NCBI GenBank assembly: GCA_041545745.1 | Contig: CP168152.1 | Location: 1,300,001-1,364,000 of the forward strand | Direction of reading: 5' to 3' | DNA: 64,000 nt | Source of the DNA: Stenotrophomonas indicatrix | Lineage (GTDB): Bacteria; Pseudomonadota; Gammaproteobacteria; Xanthomonadales; Xanthomonadaceae | Shown here: piece by piece, positions 17,061 to 26,379 of the stretch | Position numbering within the stretch: position 1 is the stretch's first letter | Layout of the letters: the number at the start of each line of letters is the position of its first letter | Position numbers and translations under genes: made by a program | Notes under the pieces: model-generated | Told to the model about the DNA's origin: nothing | The model's input: only the letters and a program-made list of their open reading frames with translations | Database searches by the model: none

Positions 17061-19283
17061 ATGCTCGCCTTACGCAACCTCCGTGTGGGATCCCGGCTTT
17101 CCGCCGGCTTCGGTCTGCTGTTGCTGTTCATCCTGGCCATCGTCGGCCTGGTGTTGTACGGAAACCATCTGAAGTCCGCCCAGTTCGAGAAAGTAGTGGG
17201 CGTGAACATGGTCAAGATGCGGTTGTTGAACGACATGCTCGATACCAACAACGCGGTGCTGATGCATCGTCGCCTGATGGTGATCAAGCGCGGCGAGGAG
17301 TTCGACAAGGATTACCAGCGGGCGCAGGAACTGAGCCGCACCTACGACAGCATCTGGGACAAGTACGTCAAGATTCCCCGCGATGCCACCGGCGATACGC
17401 TGGTGGCGCAGATCGCGGCGGCACGCAAGGCCACCGACATCTCCACTCAACAATTGCACGAGCGGATGAAGGCGGGCGACTACGACGGTGCAGCCACCGA
17501 GCTGCTGGCCGAGCACGGTCTGGCCACCGCCTGGAATGGAGCGATCTCCAGCCTGCTACGGCACCAGGAGACCCTGACCGAACGCAGCCGTGAGGAATAC
17601 CGCGCCACGGAAGCGTGGACGGGAACCCTGTCCATCGCCTTCGGTGTGCTCAGCCTGATTCTCGGCGCACTGGCCGCGTGGGCGATCACCCGCAGCCTGA
17701 CCCGCCCCTTGGCGGGCGCGGTGAAGCTGGCCGATGGCATCGCCAACGGCCGCCTGGACAACGTCATAGATGCCTCGGGCAACGACGAGGTGACCCAGTT
17801 GCTGAAGTCCATGCAGCGCATGCAGGGGCAGCTGCAGGCCGTGATGGCTGCGCAGGGCGAGATGGCGCGGCAGCATGATGACGGCAGCCTGAGCTATCGC
17901 ATGGACGAGAGCACCTTCCCCGGCGATTACGGGCGCATGGTGCATGACACCAACGCGCTGGTGGGTTCGCACGTGCAGGTGCAGAACCGCCTGATCGAGG
18001 TGATGAAGCACTACGCGCGCGGCGACCTGTCGGTGGACATGGATCGCCTGCCGGGCGAGAAGGCGGCGATCACCCAGGCGATGGATGAGACCAAATCGAG
18101 TCTGTCGGCCATCAACGGCGAGATCCGCCGGCTGGCCACAGCCGCGGCCGCGGGCGACTTCAGCCTGCGCGGTGATGAAGCACGCTTCGAGCACGATTTC
18201 GGCGAGATGGTGACCGGACTGAACCGGTTGATGCAGACCACCGACGAGAACCTGGTGCAGGTGTCGAGTCTATTGCAGGCGATCTCACGTGGCGATCTGA
18301 CCGTACGCATGCAGGGCGATTTCCACGGTGTGTTCGCACGCATGCGCGACGACTGCAATGCCACCGTCGAGCAGCTCACCCAGATCGTCGGCCGCATCCA
18401 GGCCAGTGCATCCAGCATCAATCTGGCAGCGGGGGAAATCGCCTCGGGCAATACCGATCTGTCGCGGCGTACCGAGCAGCAGGCGGCCAATCTGGAAGAA
18501 ACGGCGGCGTCGATGGAGGAACTGACCTCCACGGTGAAGCAGAACGCCGAACACGCGCGCCAGGCCAATCAGCTGGCGATCGGTGCACATGGGGTGGCCT
18601 CGCAGGGCGGCGAGGTGGTGGGGCAGGTCGTGACCACCATGAGCGCCATCGAAGCGTCGTCGAAGAAGATCGCCGAGATCATCAGCGTGATCGATGGCAT
18701 CGCTTTCCAGACCAACATCCTGGCGCTCAATGCCGCGGTGGAAGCCGCGCGTGCGGGTGAGCAGGGCAGGGGCTTTGCTGTGGTGGCCAGCGAGGTGCGC
18801 ACTTTGGCACAGCGCTCGGCGGGTGCGGCCAAGGAGATCAAGCGCCTGATCGAAGAGTCGATGGGCAAGGTATCCGACGGCTCGGCGCTGGTGCGTCAGG
18901 CCGGCACCACGATGGGCGAGATCGTCGCCTCGGTGCAGCGGGTGACCGACATCATGGCCGAGATCTCTGCAGCCTCGGAGGAGCAGAGTTCCGGCATCGA
19001 GCAGGTCAACCAGACCGTGATGCAGATGGACGAAACCACCCAGCAGAACGCTGCGCTGGTGGAAGAGGCCAGCGCGGCTGCGCGGTCGATGGAGGAGCAG
19101 GCCAACTTGCTGGCCGAAGCGGTATCGGTGTTCCGCACCGGGGCTTCGGTGGCGGCGGCAGCAGTCCGTCCGATGTTGGCAGCGGTCGCTGCAAGTGTGC
19201 CGCCGGTGCGTCGCGCGACCGGCCTGCCGCCGCGAAACGCCCCGTCGCTCGCTGCCAACACGGGTGGGTGGGAAGAGTTCTAA
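17061..19283 (+). CDS. Methyl-accepting chemotaxis protein
   Basis: A 740-residue transmembrane chemoreceptor. TM1 is at about residues 13-34, a four-helix-bundle-type periplasmic domain at about 35-188, TM2 at about 190-210, and HAMP from about 211 to 263. Further HAMP-like helical repeats run to about 470, then the signalling domain. Its hairpin tip ([20 protein letters not shown], about residue 550) is the CheA/CheW contact region. The protein ends in GWEEF, resembling the NWETF pentapeptide that tethers CheR and CheB. AAGGGA precedes the ATG. It stands alone between a sigma-28-type promoter and a terminator. The ligand is unknown. Confidence 0.93.
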   Translation: MLALRNLRVGSRLSAGFGLLLLFILAIVGLVLYGNHLKSAQFEKVVGVNMVKMRLLNDMLDTNNAVLMHRRLMVIKRGEEFDKDYQRAQELSRTYDSIWDKYVKIPRDATGDTLVAQIAAARKATDISTQQLHERMKAGDYDGAATELLAEHGLATAWNGAISSLLRHQETLTERSREEYRATEAWTGTLSIAFGVLSLILGALAAWAITRSLTRPLAGAVKLADGIANGRLDNVIDASGNDEVTQLLKSMQRMQGQLQAVMAAQGEMARQHDDGSLSYRMDESTFPGDYGRMVHDTNALVGSHVQVQNRLIEVMKHYARGDLSVDMDRLPGEKAAITQAMDETKSSLSAINGEIRRLATAAAAGDFSLRGDEARFEHDFGEMVTGLNRLMQTTDENLVQVSSLLQAISRGDLTVRMQGDFHGVFARMRDDCNATVEQLTQIVGRIQASASSINLAAGEIASGNTDLSRRTEQQAANLEETAASMEELTSTVKQNAEHARQANQLAIGAHGVASQGGEVVGQVVTTMSAIEASSKKIAEIISVIDGIAFQTNILALNAAVEAARAGEQGRGFAVVASEVRTLAQRSAGAAKEIKRLIEESMGKVSDGSALVRQAGTTMGEIVASVQRVTDIMAEISAASEEQSSGIEQVNQTVMQMDETTQQNAALVEEASAAARSMEEQANLLAEAVSVFRTGASVAAAAVRPMLAAVAASVPPVRRATGLPPRNAPSLAANTGGWEEF

Positions 19284-19298
19284 GCCGGGTGGGAGACC

Positions 19299-19340
19299 GC
19301 GCCCATCACGATGCTGGTCGCGATGGGCGCATTTTTGTTT
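19299..19340 (+). terminator. Rho-independent terminator of the chemoreceptor gene
   Basis: Nine-base stem GCGCCCATC / GATGGGCGC with a 14-base loop, followed by ATTTTTGTTT, 15 bases after the stop codon. Confidence 0.8.
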
Positions 19341-19443
19341 CCTGAACCGATGTTGGCCGCCGAGCGCTTGGAGACGTGGATTTCACCTGCAGTTGCCACG
19401 TGCAGGCAGACACTTGCGCCATACCGGAGCACAGGAGATGGCC

Positions 19444-19806
19444 ATGAAGACCTCGACCCGATTGATGGTGCTGGGCACCTTGCTGGCAGCCTCGTCCGTT
19501 GCTGGCGCACAGAATTACGGCCCGCGTGATGAAGGCCGTAAGTTCAACGATGGCAGCCGCGTGGTCTGCAAGAACGTGGAAGTGCAGCGCAATACTCGAG
19601 ATCCCAACCGCATCACCGGCACCGCGACGGGCGCCGTGGTTGGTGGCCTGCTGGGCAACCAGGTAGGCGGCGGCAACGGCAAAAAACTGGCGACGGTTGC
19701 CGGTGCTGTGGCGGGCGGTGCAGCCGGCCGGCAGATCCAGGGTAACCATCAGCAGAAGACCGGCGACCGTGTGGTCGAGCGCCGTTGTGAGCGCGTCTAC
19801 CGCTGA
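19444..19806 (+). CDS. Glycine-zipper 2TM-domain exported protein
   Basis: A 120-residue protein. ATG 19444 is chosen over ATG 19438 because AGGAG ends directly before 19438 and has the right six-base spacing to 19444. A signal peptide (LMVLGTLLAASSVAGA) is followed by a mature domain with a glycine zipper (GAVVGGLLGNQVGGG and VAGAVAGGAAG), as in the Rickettsia 17-kDa antigen/YmgG type, usually envelope-associated. Cysteines at CKNVEV and RRCERVY could pair. It stands as a single gene with its own terminator. Confidence 0.85.
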   Translation: MKTSTRLMVLGTLLAASSVAGAQNYGPRDEGRKFNDGSRVVCKNVEVQRNTRDPNRITGTATGAVVGGLLGNQVGGGNGKKLATVAGAVAGGAAGRQIQGNHQQKTGDRVVERRCERVYR

Positions 19807-19845
19807 TCCTTCCACGCGATATCCCCTTCCACACTGCTGTACCCC

Positions 19846-19877
19846 GAACGCCGGCCCTGTGCCGGCGTTCTTCGTTT
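19846..19877 (+). terminator. Rho-independent terminator after the glycine-zipper gene
   Basis: Ten-base stem GAACGCCGGC / GCCGGCGTTC around a CCTGT loop, followed by TTCGTTT, 40 bases after the stop. Confidence 0.8.
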
Positions 19878-19930
19878 CAGGCCCACTCCTTCCTTGGAGC
19901 ATCCCGTTCTGGTAGGCGCCGGAGCCATAA

Positions 19931-20004
19931 AAAGGGGACGGAGGGGATTAAGTCGCTTTCTCCCTCTCCGTGCCAGTTACGACTTAATCCCCTCCGTCCC
20001 CTTT
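19931..20004. repeat. Dispersed inverted-repeat element, copy A
   Basis: Perfect 25-base inverted repeat (19931-19955 and 19980-20004) with a 24-base loop. The arms run from AAAGGGGACGG to TTAAGTCG. The same arms recur at 62199-62297. Read outward from the exporter operon, the element supplies the last codons and the stop of the permease gene and may also terminate transcription. Confidence 0.85.
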
Positions 20005-21104
20005 GGGCTGTGCAGGCGCCAGAGGGCGAGGGCGCCGTACAGCACCAGCAGCACGGCCAGGGTGATCAGTTCGTGGCTGACCTCGACGAGGCTGGCGTCC
20101 ATCTGGTTCAGGCGCACCATCACGTTGATGCCGGAGGTGGTCGGCAGCAGCTGCGCCAGCCACACCAGTGGGCGTGGGGTCATCACCGCCGGCCAGGACA
20201 GGCTGGCCAGGAAGAACAGCGGGATCGAGGTGGCGATGATGTACTGGAAGGCGCGTTCGCGCGTGCGGAAGAAGCTGCCGACGAACAGGCCGAACGCCAC
20301 CGTGGCAGCGATGAACAGGGTGCCGCCGAGCAGCTGGCCGAGCCGGTTGCCGCCACGCGGATAGTCCTGCACCCAGGCGGTGAAGCCGGCGTACCAGAGC
20401 AGCCCGAACAGCCCGATCAGGCCGAAGCCGAGCGCCATGCCGGTCAGGGTGGGAAGGTCGAACTGCAGGCGCCGGCCCAGCACCAAGCGGCGACCACCGA
20501 GCAGCACGCCGATGCCCATCAGCAGCGTCTGGTGCACGATCAGTTCGGCCACGCCAGGCACGATCGCGCTGCCATAGCCTTCCTGCGTGTTGAACAAGGG
20601 CCGTTGTACGAGGGTGACCGGCGGCGCCTGTGGCGCGCCCATGAACGCGGCCTGGGTGACCGCCGCTTCACGGCCGAATGCGCCCAGCGCATCAGCCACG
20701 CTGCCCAGTACCCAGCTGGCGCGGCCAAGATAGGCGCCGTTGCCGAGCAGCACCAGTTTGGCCGGATGCCCGCGCAGGATGTCGCGTTCCAGGTTGGCCG
20801 GGATCAGCACGATGCCTTCGGCCTGGCCGGCCTCCAGCTGTGCGCGCGCTTGCTGCAGGTCGGCCGGTTGCCCGACCACATGGGCCACGCGCAGGGAATC
20901 CAGCTTGCGCAGCAGTTCGCGACTGGTCGCGCTGTGGTCTTCATCGACCACCAGCACGGGCAGGTTGCCGGCCACCTGGTGGCGATAGGCGGCGGGGTAG
21001 AAGAACGAGTACAGGATCACCGCGCCGACCATCACCACGATCGCATAGCGGTCGCAGAGCACGGCCAACAGGGTCTGTCGCAGGCTGTGCCAGATCCGGC
21101 TCAT
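19977..21104 (-). CDS. ABC-2 type transporter permease, second subunit
   Basis: About 375 residues from ATG 21104, which overlaps the stop of the upstream permease as ATGA. An N-terminal membrane anchor (IVVMVGAVILYSFFYPAAY) is followed by a large periplasmic domain (LPVLVVDEDHSA), then five membrane helices near the C-terminus, the layout of YhhJ/YbhR-type ABC-2 permeases. Such subunits pair to form the channel of drug or small-molecule exporters with HlyD and TolC partners. The final residues ([10 protein letters not shown]) are encoded by the inverted-repeat element. No ATPase gene is adjacent. Confidence 0.88.
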   Translation of the reverse strand: MSRIWHSLRQTLLAVLCDRYAIVVMVGAVILYSFFYPAAYRHQVAGNLPVLVVDEDHSATSRELLRKLDSLRVAHVVGQPADLQQARAQLEAGQAEGIVLIPANLERDILRGHPAKLVLLGNGAYLGRASWVLGSVADALGAFGREAAVTQAAFMGAPQAPPVTLVQRPLFNTQEGYGSAIVPGVAELIVHQTLLMGIGVLLGGRRLVLGRRLQFDLPTLTGMALGFGLIGLFGLLWYAGFTAWVQDYPRGGNRLGQLLGGTLFIAATVAFGLFVGSFFRTRERAFQYIIATSIPLFFLASLSWPAVMTPRPLVWLAQLLPTTSGINVMVRLNQMDASLVEVSHELITLAVLLVLYGALALWRLHSPKGTEGIKS

Positions 21105-22288
21105 GCGCCGGCCCCGGCGGGTTGCGCGGCCTGCGGCGTGCGCGCGAACGCCAGCAGGCGCCAGCCGCCGGTGCCGCCAGCGACCAGGATCATCAGCAGC
21201 AGCGTGGCCAGCGGCCATAGCGACACTGCCAACGGCGAGCCGATGAACTGCTGCTGGGTCTGCAGCTTGATGTAGGCGCTGAGCGGCAGCAGCAGATGCC
21301 AGACGCGGGTGAACAACGGCGCGTCGATCACCGGGAACGTGGCGCTGGAAAAGGCCAGCGCGGTGCCGATGCTCAGGCCCACTGCGGACAGGGCCGTGCC
21401 CATGTCGCGGGTAACGCCGACGAAGAACAGGGCATACGCCGCGGTGGCCAGGTAGAACAGTGGCTGTGCGAGCAGCAGCAGAACCACACTGCCCGCGATG
21501 CCGTCGCCGCGCAGCCAGGCCAGGTAGGCTGCGCCCAGCGCACCGTACAACGAGAACAGCAGGGCATAGGGCAGCACCTTGCCGGCAATGGCCGACCACG
21601 GCGCGTGGCCCAGCCAGGCGGGCAGGGTGCCGTCGCGGATTTCGCGGCCGAGGCTGCCGGCCACCGCCAGCGCCAGTACCAGCGACAGTACCGCCGGGAA
21701 GATCAGCGGCAGCAGGAACAGCTCGTAGCTGCGTGCCGGATTGAACAGGATGTCCGACTGCACCGCGATGGGCGCGGCACGCAGCTTGCCCGGCCCGACC
21801 TGCAGGCCGATGCGTTCGCGCAGCAGGCGCGCGTTCCACGCCGATACCGCGTCGCCGATATCACGCGCGGCGGACTGGCCGGTGGTCATGTAGGTGGCGT
21901 TGTAATAGGAAAATACCGTGCCTTGCCGGCCGCGCAACGCCTGGCGGGTCACATCGCGCGGCACCAGCACCACCGCGAACACCTGCAGCTGGCGCAGCTG
22001 CATGCGTGCCTCATCCATATCGGCCGGTTGGCTTGTGATGCGTACACCGGGGCTGGCATCGAGCATGCGCAGCAGCAGGCGGCTGTCGCTGCTGTGATCA
22101 AGGTCGACCACGGCAATCGGCACATCGCGCATCACCGATGCGGAGAACATCCAGGCCATCACCACCAGCATCAACAGCGGCAGCACGGTGACCAGCGCCA
22201 GGTCTGCGCGGTTGCTGCGCAACCGGCGCAGTTCGCGCTGCCATGAACTGCCGAAGCTGCTGCGGCTGGTGTTCAGTGCTGCGGCCAT
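21101..22288 (-). CDS. ABC-2 type transporter permease, first subunit
   Basis: A 395-residue paralogue of the next gene. One N-terminal helix (LALVTVLPLLMLVVMAW) is followed by a periplasmic domain (VPIAVVDLDHSSDSRLL) and a cluster of helices from about residue 190 to the end. It starts inside the 3' end of the HlyD gene (16-base overlap) and overlaps the second permease by four bases, so all are translated from one message. The pair would form an exporter channel in the inner membrane. The substrate is unknown. Confidence 0.88.
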   Translation of the reverse strand: MAAALNTSRSSFGSSWQRELRRLRSNRADLALVTVLPLLMLVVMAWMFSASVMRDVPIAVVDLDHSSDSRLLLRMLDASPGVRITSQPADMDEARMQLRQLQVFAVVLVPRDVTRQALRGRQGTVFSYYNATYMTTGQSAARDIGDAVSAWNARLLRERIGLQVGPGKLRAAPIAVQSDILFNPARSYELFLLPLIFPAVLSLVLALAVAGSLGREIRDGTLPAWLGHAPWSAIAGKVLPYALLFSLYGALGAAYLAWLRGDGIAGSVVLLLLAQPLFYLATAAYALFFVGVTRDMGTALSAVGLSIGTALAFSSATFPVIDAPLFTRVWHLLLPLSAYIKLQTQQQFIGSPLAVSLWPLATLLLMILVAGGTGGWRLLAFARTPQAAQPAGAGA

Positions 22289-23286
22289 GCGAACAGCACG
22301 CTCATGCCGGGGCGGAAGCCCTCGATGCGGCGTACCGGGCGCACCCGCACTTCGAAGCTGCGCACGTCATAGCCCGATGACTGACGGGTCGTACGCCAGG
22401 TAGCGTAGTCGCCCGCGGGATTGATGAAGTAGACCTCGAACTCGTCGTCCTTGCCGAGCGCCGGCACGCTGCCACGCAGTTTGCTGCCGACCTTCAGGCC
22501 CTGCATCTGCGATTCGCGCAGGTTCATCGACACCCACATGCGGTCGATGTCGACCAGGGTGAACACCGGGAAGCCGGCCGGGACCAGTTCGCCCGGGTCG
22601 GCCATGCGCTTGTTGATCTCACCGGCCACCGGTGCGCGACCTTCCACTTCAACGCGTGCAGCGTTGACTTCCGCAACCGCGCCCTGCGCCTGCTGCACCT
22701 GCCCCTGCGCGGCACGCTTGTCCTGCTCGCGTGCACCGGCCAACGCCATGTCGTACTGGGCGCGGGCGGCGCGGGCGAGTTCGCGTGAGCTGGTGGCCTG
22801 GGCAGCGGCTTCGTCGCGCTTCTGCCGGGTCATCACCCCTTCGTTGAACAGGTTCTGCACGCGCCGGTAGGTAGCTTCGGCGAGGGTGGCACCGGCTTCG
22901 GCGCGCTTCCAGTTGGCTTCGGCCGCACGAATGTCTTCGCTGCGTGCGCCGTCGTTGGCCTTGTCGGCCACCGCCTGCGCCGCGGCCAGCGCGCCGCGCG
23001 CCTGCTGTTCCTTGGCGGCTACTTCCGGGCTGTCGAGCAGGAACAGCACCTGCCCGGTCTGCACGCGATCGCCTTCGCGCACCTTCAGTTCGGCCACGCG
23101 CGCGGTGATCTTGGCGGACACGTTGAGGGTGTCGGCGTCGGCCATGCCCTGGACCTGGTCGGCGGGGCTGCGCCAAGCCAGCCACAGGCCCAGCACCACC
23201 GCCACCAGCAGCACCACCAGCAGAATCGGCCCCAGCCTGCGCTTGCCCGGGGGCGTCGTCGCTTCGTCGTGCAACACGTCACTCAT
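22273..23286 (-). CDS. HlyD-family membrane fusion protein
   Basis: About 337 residues from ATG 23286, with GAGGT seven bases upstream (an in-frame TTG lies at 23292). One N-terminal membrane helix (GPILLVVLLVAVVLGLWLAW) is followed by a biotinyl-lipoyl-type domain (SAKITARVAELKVREGDRV), a long alpha-hairpin rich in Ala, Glu and Arg (about residues 90-210), and the second lipoyl half with a beta-barrel. It links inner-membrane permeases to the outer-membrane TolC channel. It overlaps the TolC-like gene by eight bases and the permease by 16. Confidence 0.9.
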   Translation of the reverse strand: MSDVLHDEATTPPGKRRLGPILLVVLLVAVVLGLWLAWRSPADQVQGMADADTLNVSAKITARVAELKVREGDRVQTGQVLFLLDSPEVAAKEQQARGALAAAQAVADKANDGARSEDIRAAEANWKRAEAGATLAEATYRRVQNLFNEGVMTRQKRDEAAAQATSSRELARAARAQYDMALAGAREQDKRAAQGQVQQAQGAVAEVNAARVEVEGRAPVAGEINKRMADPGELVPAGFPVFTLVDIDRMWVSMNLRESQMQGLKVGSKLRGSVPALGKDDEFEVYFINPAGDYATWRTTRQSSGYDVRSFEVRVRPVRRIEGFRPGMSVLFAWPQH

Positions 23287-24682
23287 GATCAATTACCTCG
23301 TCTGCACGCCGCCGATGGTCTTCGAAGCGGTCCATCTGTCCACTCACCTCAAGCAACTGCGCCAAGGCGATATCGTATTGGTAGGCCGCCTGCGCACGTT
23401 CGACGCGGGCGCCGCCGAGGCCGAGCCGCGCATCGATCACGTCCAGCGAGGTGGCTTGGCCTTCGCGGAAGGCCAGCTCCTGCAGGCGCAGGTTCTCGTC
23501 GGCCTGGGCGATGCTGCTGTCCAGCAGCACGAACTGCTGGCGTGCGGTTTCCAGCTCGTTCCAGGCCTTGCGCACACCCAGCGCGACCTGGTTCTCGGCC
23601 TCGCGCAGGCCGGCTTCGGCCTGTTCCTGCTGCGCGCGTGCAGCGCTGATCTGCGCCGGTCGCGAGTTCGGCGACAGGAAGGTGTACTTCAGGCCGATGC
23701 CAAACGCCCAGTCCGGATCGGTCAGCATCTCGTCGCGGCGACGGAAGTCGTACTGGCCGAACAGGAACACCGTTGGCTTGAGCTTGGCCTGCTGCACGCG
23801 CACGCCCTGTTCGGCCTGCGCGACGATCGCCCGCAGGCGCGCGATCTGCGGCTGCCGTGCCTGCGCGGTGCGCTCGAAGCTGGTGACCGGTTCCAGCGGG
23901 GTGCGCTGCACGAACAACGGCGACAACGGCTGCACATCACCGCCACTGCGCAGCAGGGTGGCCAGCGCAGCCTTCAGCGTGGCCAGGTCATTGAGCGTCT
24001 TCTGGTACTCGCGCTCGGCCTTGTCGCGGGCGACGGTGGCCTGCAGGCGCTGCGCGCGGGTGGCGAAGCCTTCGCGTTCCAGTTTCTCCGCATCGGACAG
24101 GTGGCGATTGAGGCCATCGCGCACGTCGCGGCGCACGACCACTGCTTGTTCGGCCAGGCGCTGGCCGAAGTAGGCCTGGGCCAGTTGCACGGTCAGTGAC
24201 TGCCGCTGCGCTTCGCGCTCGGCGCTGGCCTGTTCGCTGGCCGCGCCGGCAGCACGCTGTGCGGCGGGAATCAGGCCGCCGGTGTACAGCGGCAGCACTG
24301 CGGTGACCACCGGTCGCGTGCGCCAATCGCGTTCGGTGAACGACAGCGGCGAGTCGATGCCATAGGCCTCGGCCACCGGTGCCAGTGAGCCCAGCGGCAG
24401 GGTCAGTGTCTTCTGGAACTGCAGGCGGCGCACTTCGCCGGTGATCTCCGGCAGGCGCAGCAGGCGGGTGGCTTCCTGCAGTTCTTCCTTGTTGCGCACG
24501 CCGGCATCAGCAGCGGCCAGTGCGTCGGAGACCTGTTCCAGCCGCTGCCGCGCCTGTTCCCATTCCAGTGCGGGAGGCGCGCTGGTCTGTGCCGCTGCGG
24601 CCAGCGGCAGGCTTGCCAGCAAGGCCAGGCCGGCAGCGCCGAGTGCGCGGTGCATCCTTGTCCGTGGGCAGCTCAGGCGCAT
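23279..24682 (-). CDS. TolC-family outer membrane efflux protein
   Basis: 467 residues with a signal peptide (ALGAAGLALLASLPLAAAA, cleaved near residue 31) and two OEP repeats of long amphipathic helices, as in TolC/OprM. AGGA precedes the ATG. It is the first gene of a four-gene operon (TolC-like, HlyD, two permeases), which would give a complete envelope-spanning exporter apart from the ATPase. The 84 bp to the upstream LysR-family gene, read in the same direction, show no clear signal. Confidence 0.9.
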   Translation of the reverse strand: MRLSCPRTRMHRALGAAGLALLASLPLAAAAQTSAPPALEWEQARQRLEQVSDALAAADAGVRNKEELQEATRLLRLPEITGEVRRLQFQKTLTLPLGSLAPVAEAYGIDSPLSFTERDWRTRPVVTAVLPLYTGGLIPAAQRAAGAASEQASAEREAQRQSLTVQLAQAYFGQRLAEQAVVVRRDVRDGLNRHLSDAEKLEREGFATRAQRLQATVARDKAEREYQKTLNDLATLKAALATLLRSGGDVQPLSPLFVQRTPLEPVTSFERTAQARQPQIARLRAIVAQAEQGVRVQQAKLKPTVFLFGQYDFRRRDEMLTDPDWAFGIGLKYTFLSPNSRPAQISAARAQQEQAEAGLREAENQVALGVRKAWNELETARQQFVLLDSSIAQADENLRLQELAFREGQATSLDVIDARLGLGGARVERAQAAYQYDIALAQLLEVSGQMDRFEDHRRRADEVIDHE

Positions 24683-24766
24683 GCCGTTCCTGTAGTGAAG
24701 AAGTGGGCAAACGGTAGTGGTCCGCGCGTGAAGCCGGGGTCTGCGGTGGTCGGGATCATGTTCTTT

Positions 24767-25660
24767 TCAACATAGGGTGTTGCCAGCGGCGGTGCGCAGC
24801 GCCTGGGTGATGTGCTGCAGCGTGCTCGAACGCACGGCGGCATGCTGCCAGAACAAGGGTACGTCGAGCCAGCGACGAGGTTCCAGCACCACCACCTGCC
24901 CGGCCTGTACCGCTGGCGTAACCAGCGCCTCCGGCGCCAGGCACCAGCCGAGGCCACGCGCGGCAGCATCGACGAAGCCGGTGGAGGAGGGCAGGTAGTG
25001 TACGGGCGGTTGCAGGCGTGCACGGGTCAGCCTGCGCATGAAGCGCCATTGCAGTTCATCCTTGCGGTTGAACACGATCATCGGCGCCGACGCCAACGCG
25101 TCGGCGTGCATGCCCTTGCTGAAGTGGCGTTTCGCAAAGGCAGGTGAGGCGATGGCGTGGTAGCGCATCGCGCCCAGCGGATGCACGTTGCAGCCCTTCA
25201 GGGGCTTGCGTTCGGCGGTGACCGCGCCAAGCACGCTCCCGTTGCGCAGCAGTTCCAGGGTGTGGTCCTGGTCATCCATGCGCAGGTCGAACAGGTAGCC
25301 GTGGCGCTGGTGCAGCTCGGCGATGGCGGCGACGAACCAGGTGTCCAGCGAATCGTCGTTGACGGCCAGCGGGATTGGCGTGCGGATGGCATCGCTGCCG
25401 CGCTCCGGCAGCAGTTCGGCCAGCGCTTCGGCCTGCAGCGCCTGCATCGGCCGTACCCGCCGCAGCAGCACTTCGCCAGCAGCGGTAGGCCGGCATGGCG
25501 CCTGCCGTACCACCAGCACCTGGCCCAGCCGGTCCTCAAGTGCCTTGATCCGTTGCGACAACGCCGACGGACTGATCGACAGGCGGCGTGCGGCGGCCTC
25601 GAAGCTGCCTTCTTCGAGCACCGCGGTGAAGGCGCTCAACTGCGGATGTACCAGGTCCAC
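24767..25660 (-). CDS. argP: ArgP-type LysR-family regulator
   Basis: 297 residues, the length of E. coli ArgP, from a GTG at 25660 with GAAGAGG six bases upstream. Longer starts would add residues before the conserved HPQLSAFTAVLEE opening. The winged helix-turn-helix (FEAAARRLSISPSALSQRIK) is at about residues 20-40, and the rest is an effector-binding domain. ArgP activates the arginine exporter gene argO when arginine or canavanine is abundant. Here it is divergent from an argO homologue across a 104-bp gap, the usual arrangement for a LysR regulator and its target. Confidence 0.88.
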   Translation of the reverse strand: MDLVHPQLSAFTAVLEEGSFEAAARRLSISPSALSQRIKALEDRLGQVLVVRQAPCRPTAAGEVLLRRVRPMQALQAEALAELLPERGSDAIRTPIPLAVNDDSLDTWFVAAIAELHQRHGYLFDLRMDDQDHTLELLRNGSVLGAVTAERKPLKGCNVHPLGAMRYHAIASPAFAKRHFSKGMHADALASAPMIVFNRKDELQWRFMRRLTRARLQPPVHYLPSSTGFVDAAARGLGWCLAPEALVTPAVQAGQVVVLEPRRWLDVPLFWQHAAVRSSTLQHITQALRTAAGNTLC

Positions 25661-25764
25661 GAGATGCCTCTTCAGTTTTTCTGCACAGGATAAAGAAAAA
25701 CCAGCTTGTCTTAACGGGGCCGTTGGTCGCACCCTGCGCCTCCTTTCACGGTGGAGAGCGTCGG

Positions 25765-26379
25765 ATGTGGATTGCTGCGGCCTTGGCCGGCCTGTTCGCG
25801 GGTGCCGGCCTGATCATCGCCATCGGCGCGCAGAACGCCTTCGTGCTGCGGCAGGGGCTGCAGCGTCGCTACGTCGGCATGGTGGTGCTGGCCTGCATGG
25901 GCGCGGACATCGCGTTGATCCTGGCCGGCGTGGGCGGCATGGGAGCACTGGTACTGCAGTGGCCGTTGCTGTTGCAGGTGCTGCGCTTCGGCGGGGCCGC
26001 CTTCCTGCTGTGCTATGGGCTGCAGGCCGGGCTGCGCGCATGGCGCGGTGGCAGCGCGCTGGCCGCGGCCGATGCCAGTGGTGGCAGCCGGCGGCAGGTG
26101 CTGCTGGCCTGCCTGGCCTTCACCCTGCTCAACCCGCACGTCTACCTGGATACGATGGTGCTGCTGGGCAGCCTGTCCACGCGCTATCCGGGTGACCTGC
26201 GCTGGGCGTTCGCAGCGGGCGCCTGCGTGGCCAGCGTGGCTTGGTTCTGTGGGCTCGGGTTCGGCGCCCGGTTGCTGCAGCCGGTGTTCCGTAACGCGGC
26301 AGCGTGGCGGTTGCTGGATGCCGGCGTGGCCGCCTTCATGCTGTGCCTTGCGCTGCTGTTGCTGCTGCGCCCGCTCTAG
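25765..26379 (+). CDS. argO: LysE/ArgO-family basic amino acid exporter
   Basis: 204 residues from ATG 25765, with GGAGAG nine bases upstream. It has six hydrophobic helices and the family signature GAQNAFVLRQGL near the N-terminus. A second conserved block is FTLLNPHVYLDTMVLLG. LysE/ArgO proteins export L-arginine and/or L-lysine through the inner membrane. Its divergent neighbour argP supports regulation by arginine. Its stop codon shares the bases CTAG with the stop of map on the other strand, so the two genes converge tail to tail. Confidence 0.9.
   Translation: MWIAAALAGLFAGAGLIIAIGAQNAFVLRQGLQRRYVGMVVLACMGADIALILAGVGGMGALVLQWPLLLQVLRFGGAAFLLCYGLQAGLRAWRGGSALAAADASGGSRRQVLLACLAFTLLNPHVYLDTMVLLGSLSTRYPGDLRWAFAAGACVASVAWFCGLGFGARLLQPVFRNAAAWRLLDAGVAAFMLCLALLLLLRPL

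Noticed and set aside
19195..19443. Longer N-terminus for the glycine-zipper protein
   Set aside because: It would overlap the chemoreceptor gene and a strong terminator; the signal peptide and AGGAG place the start at 19444.
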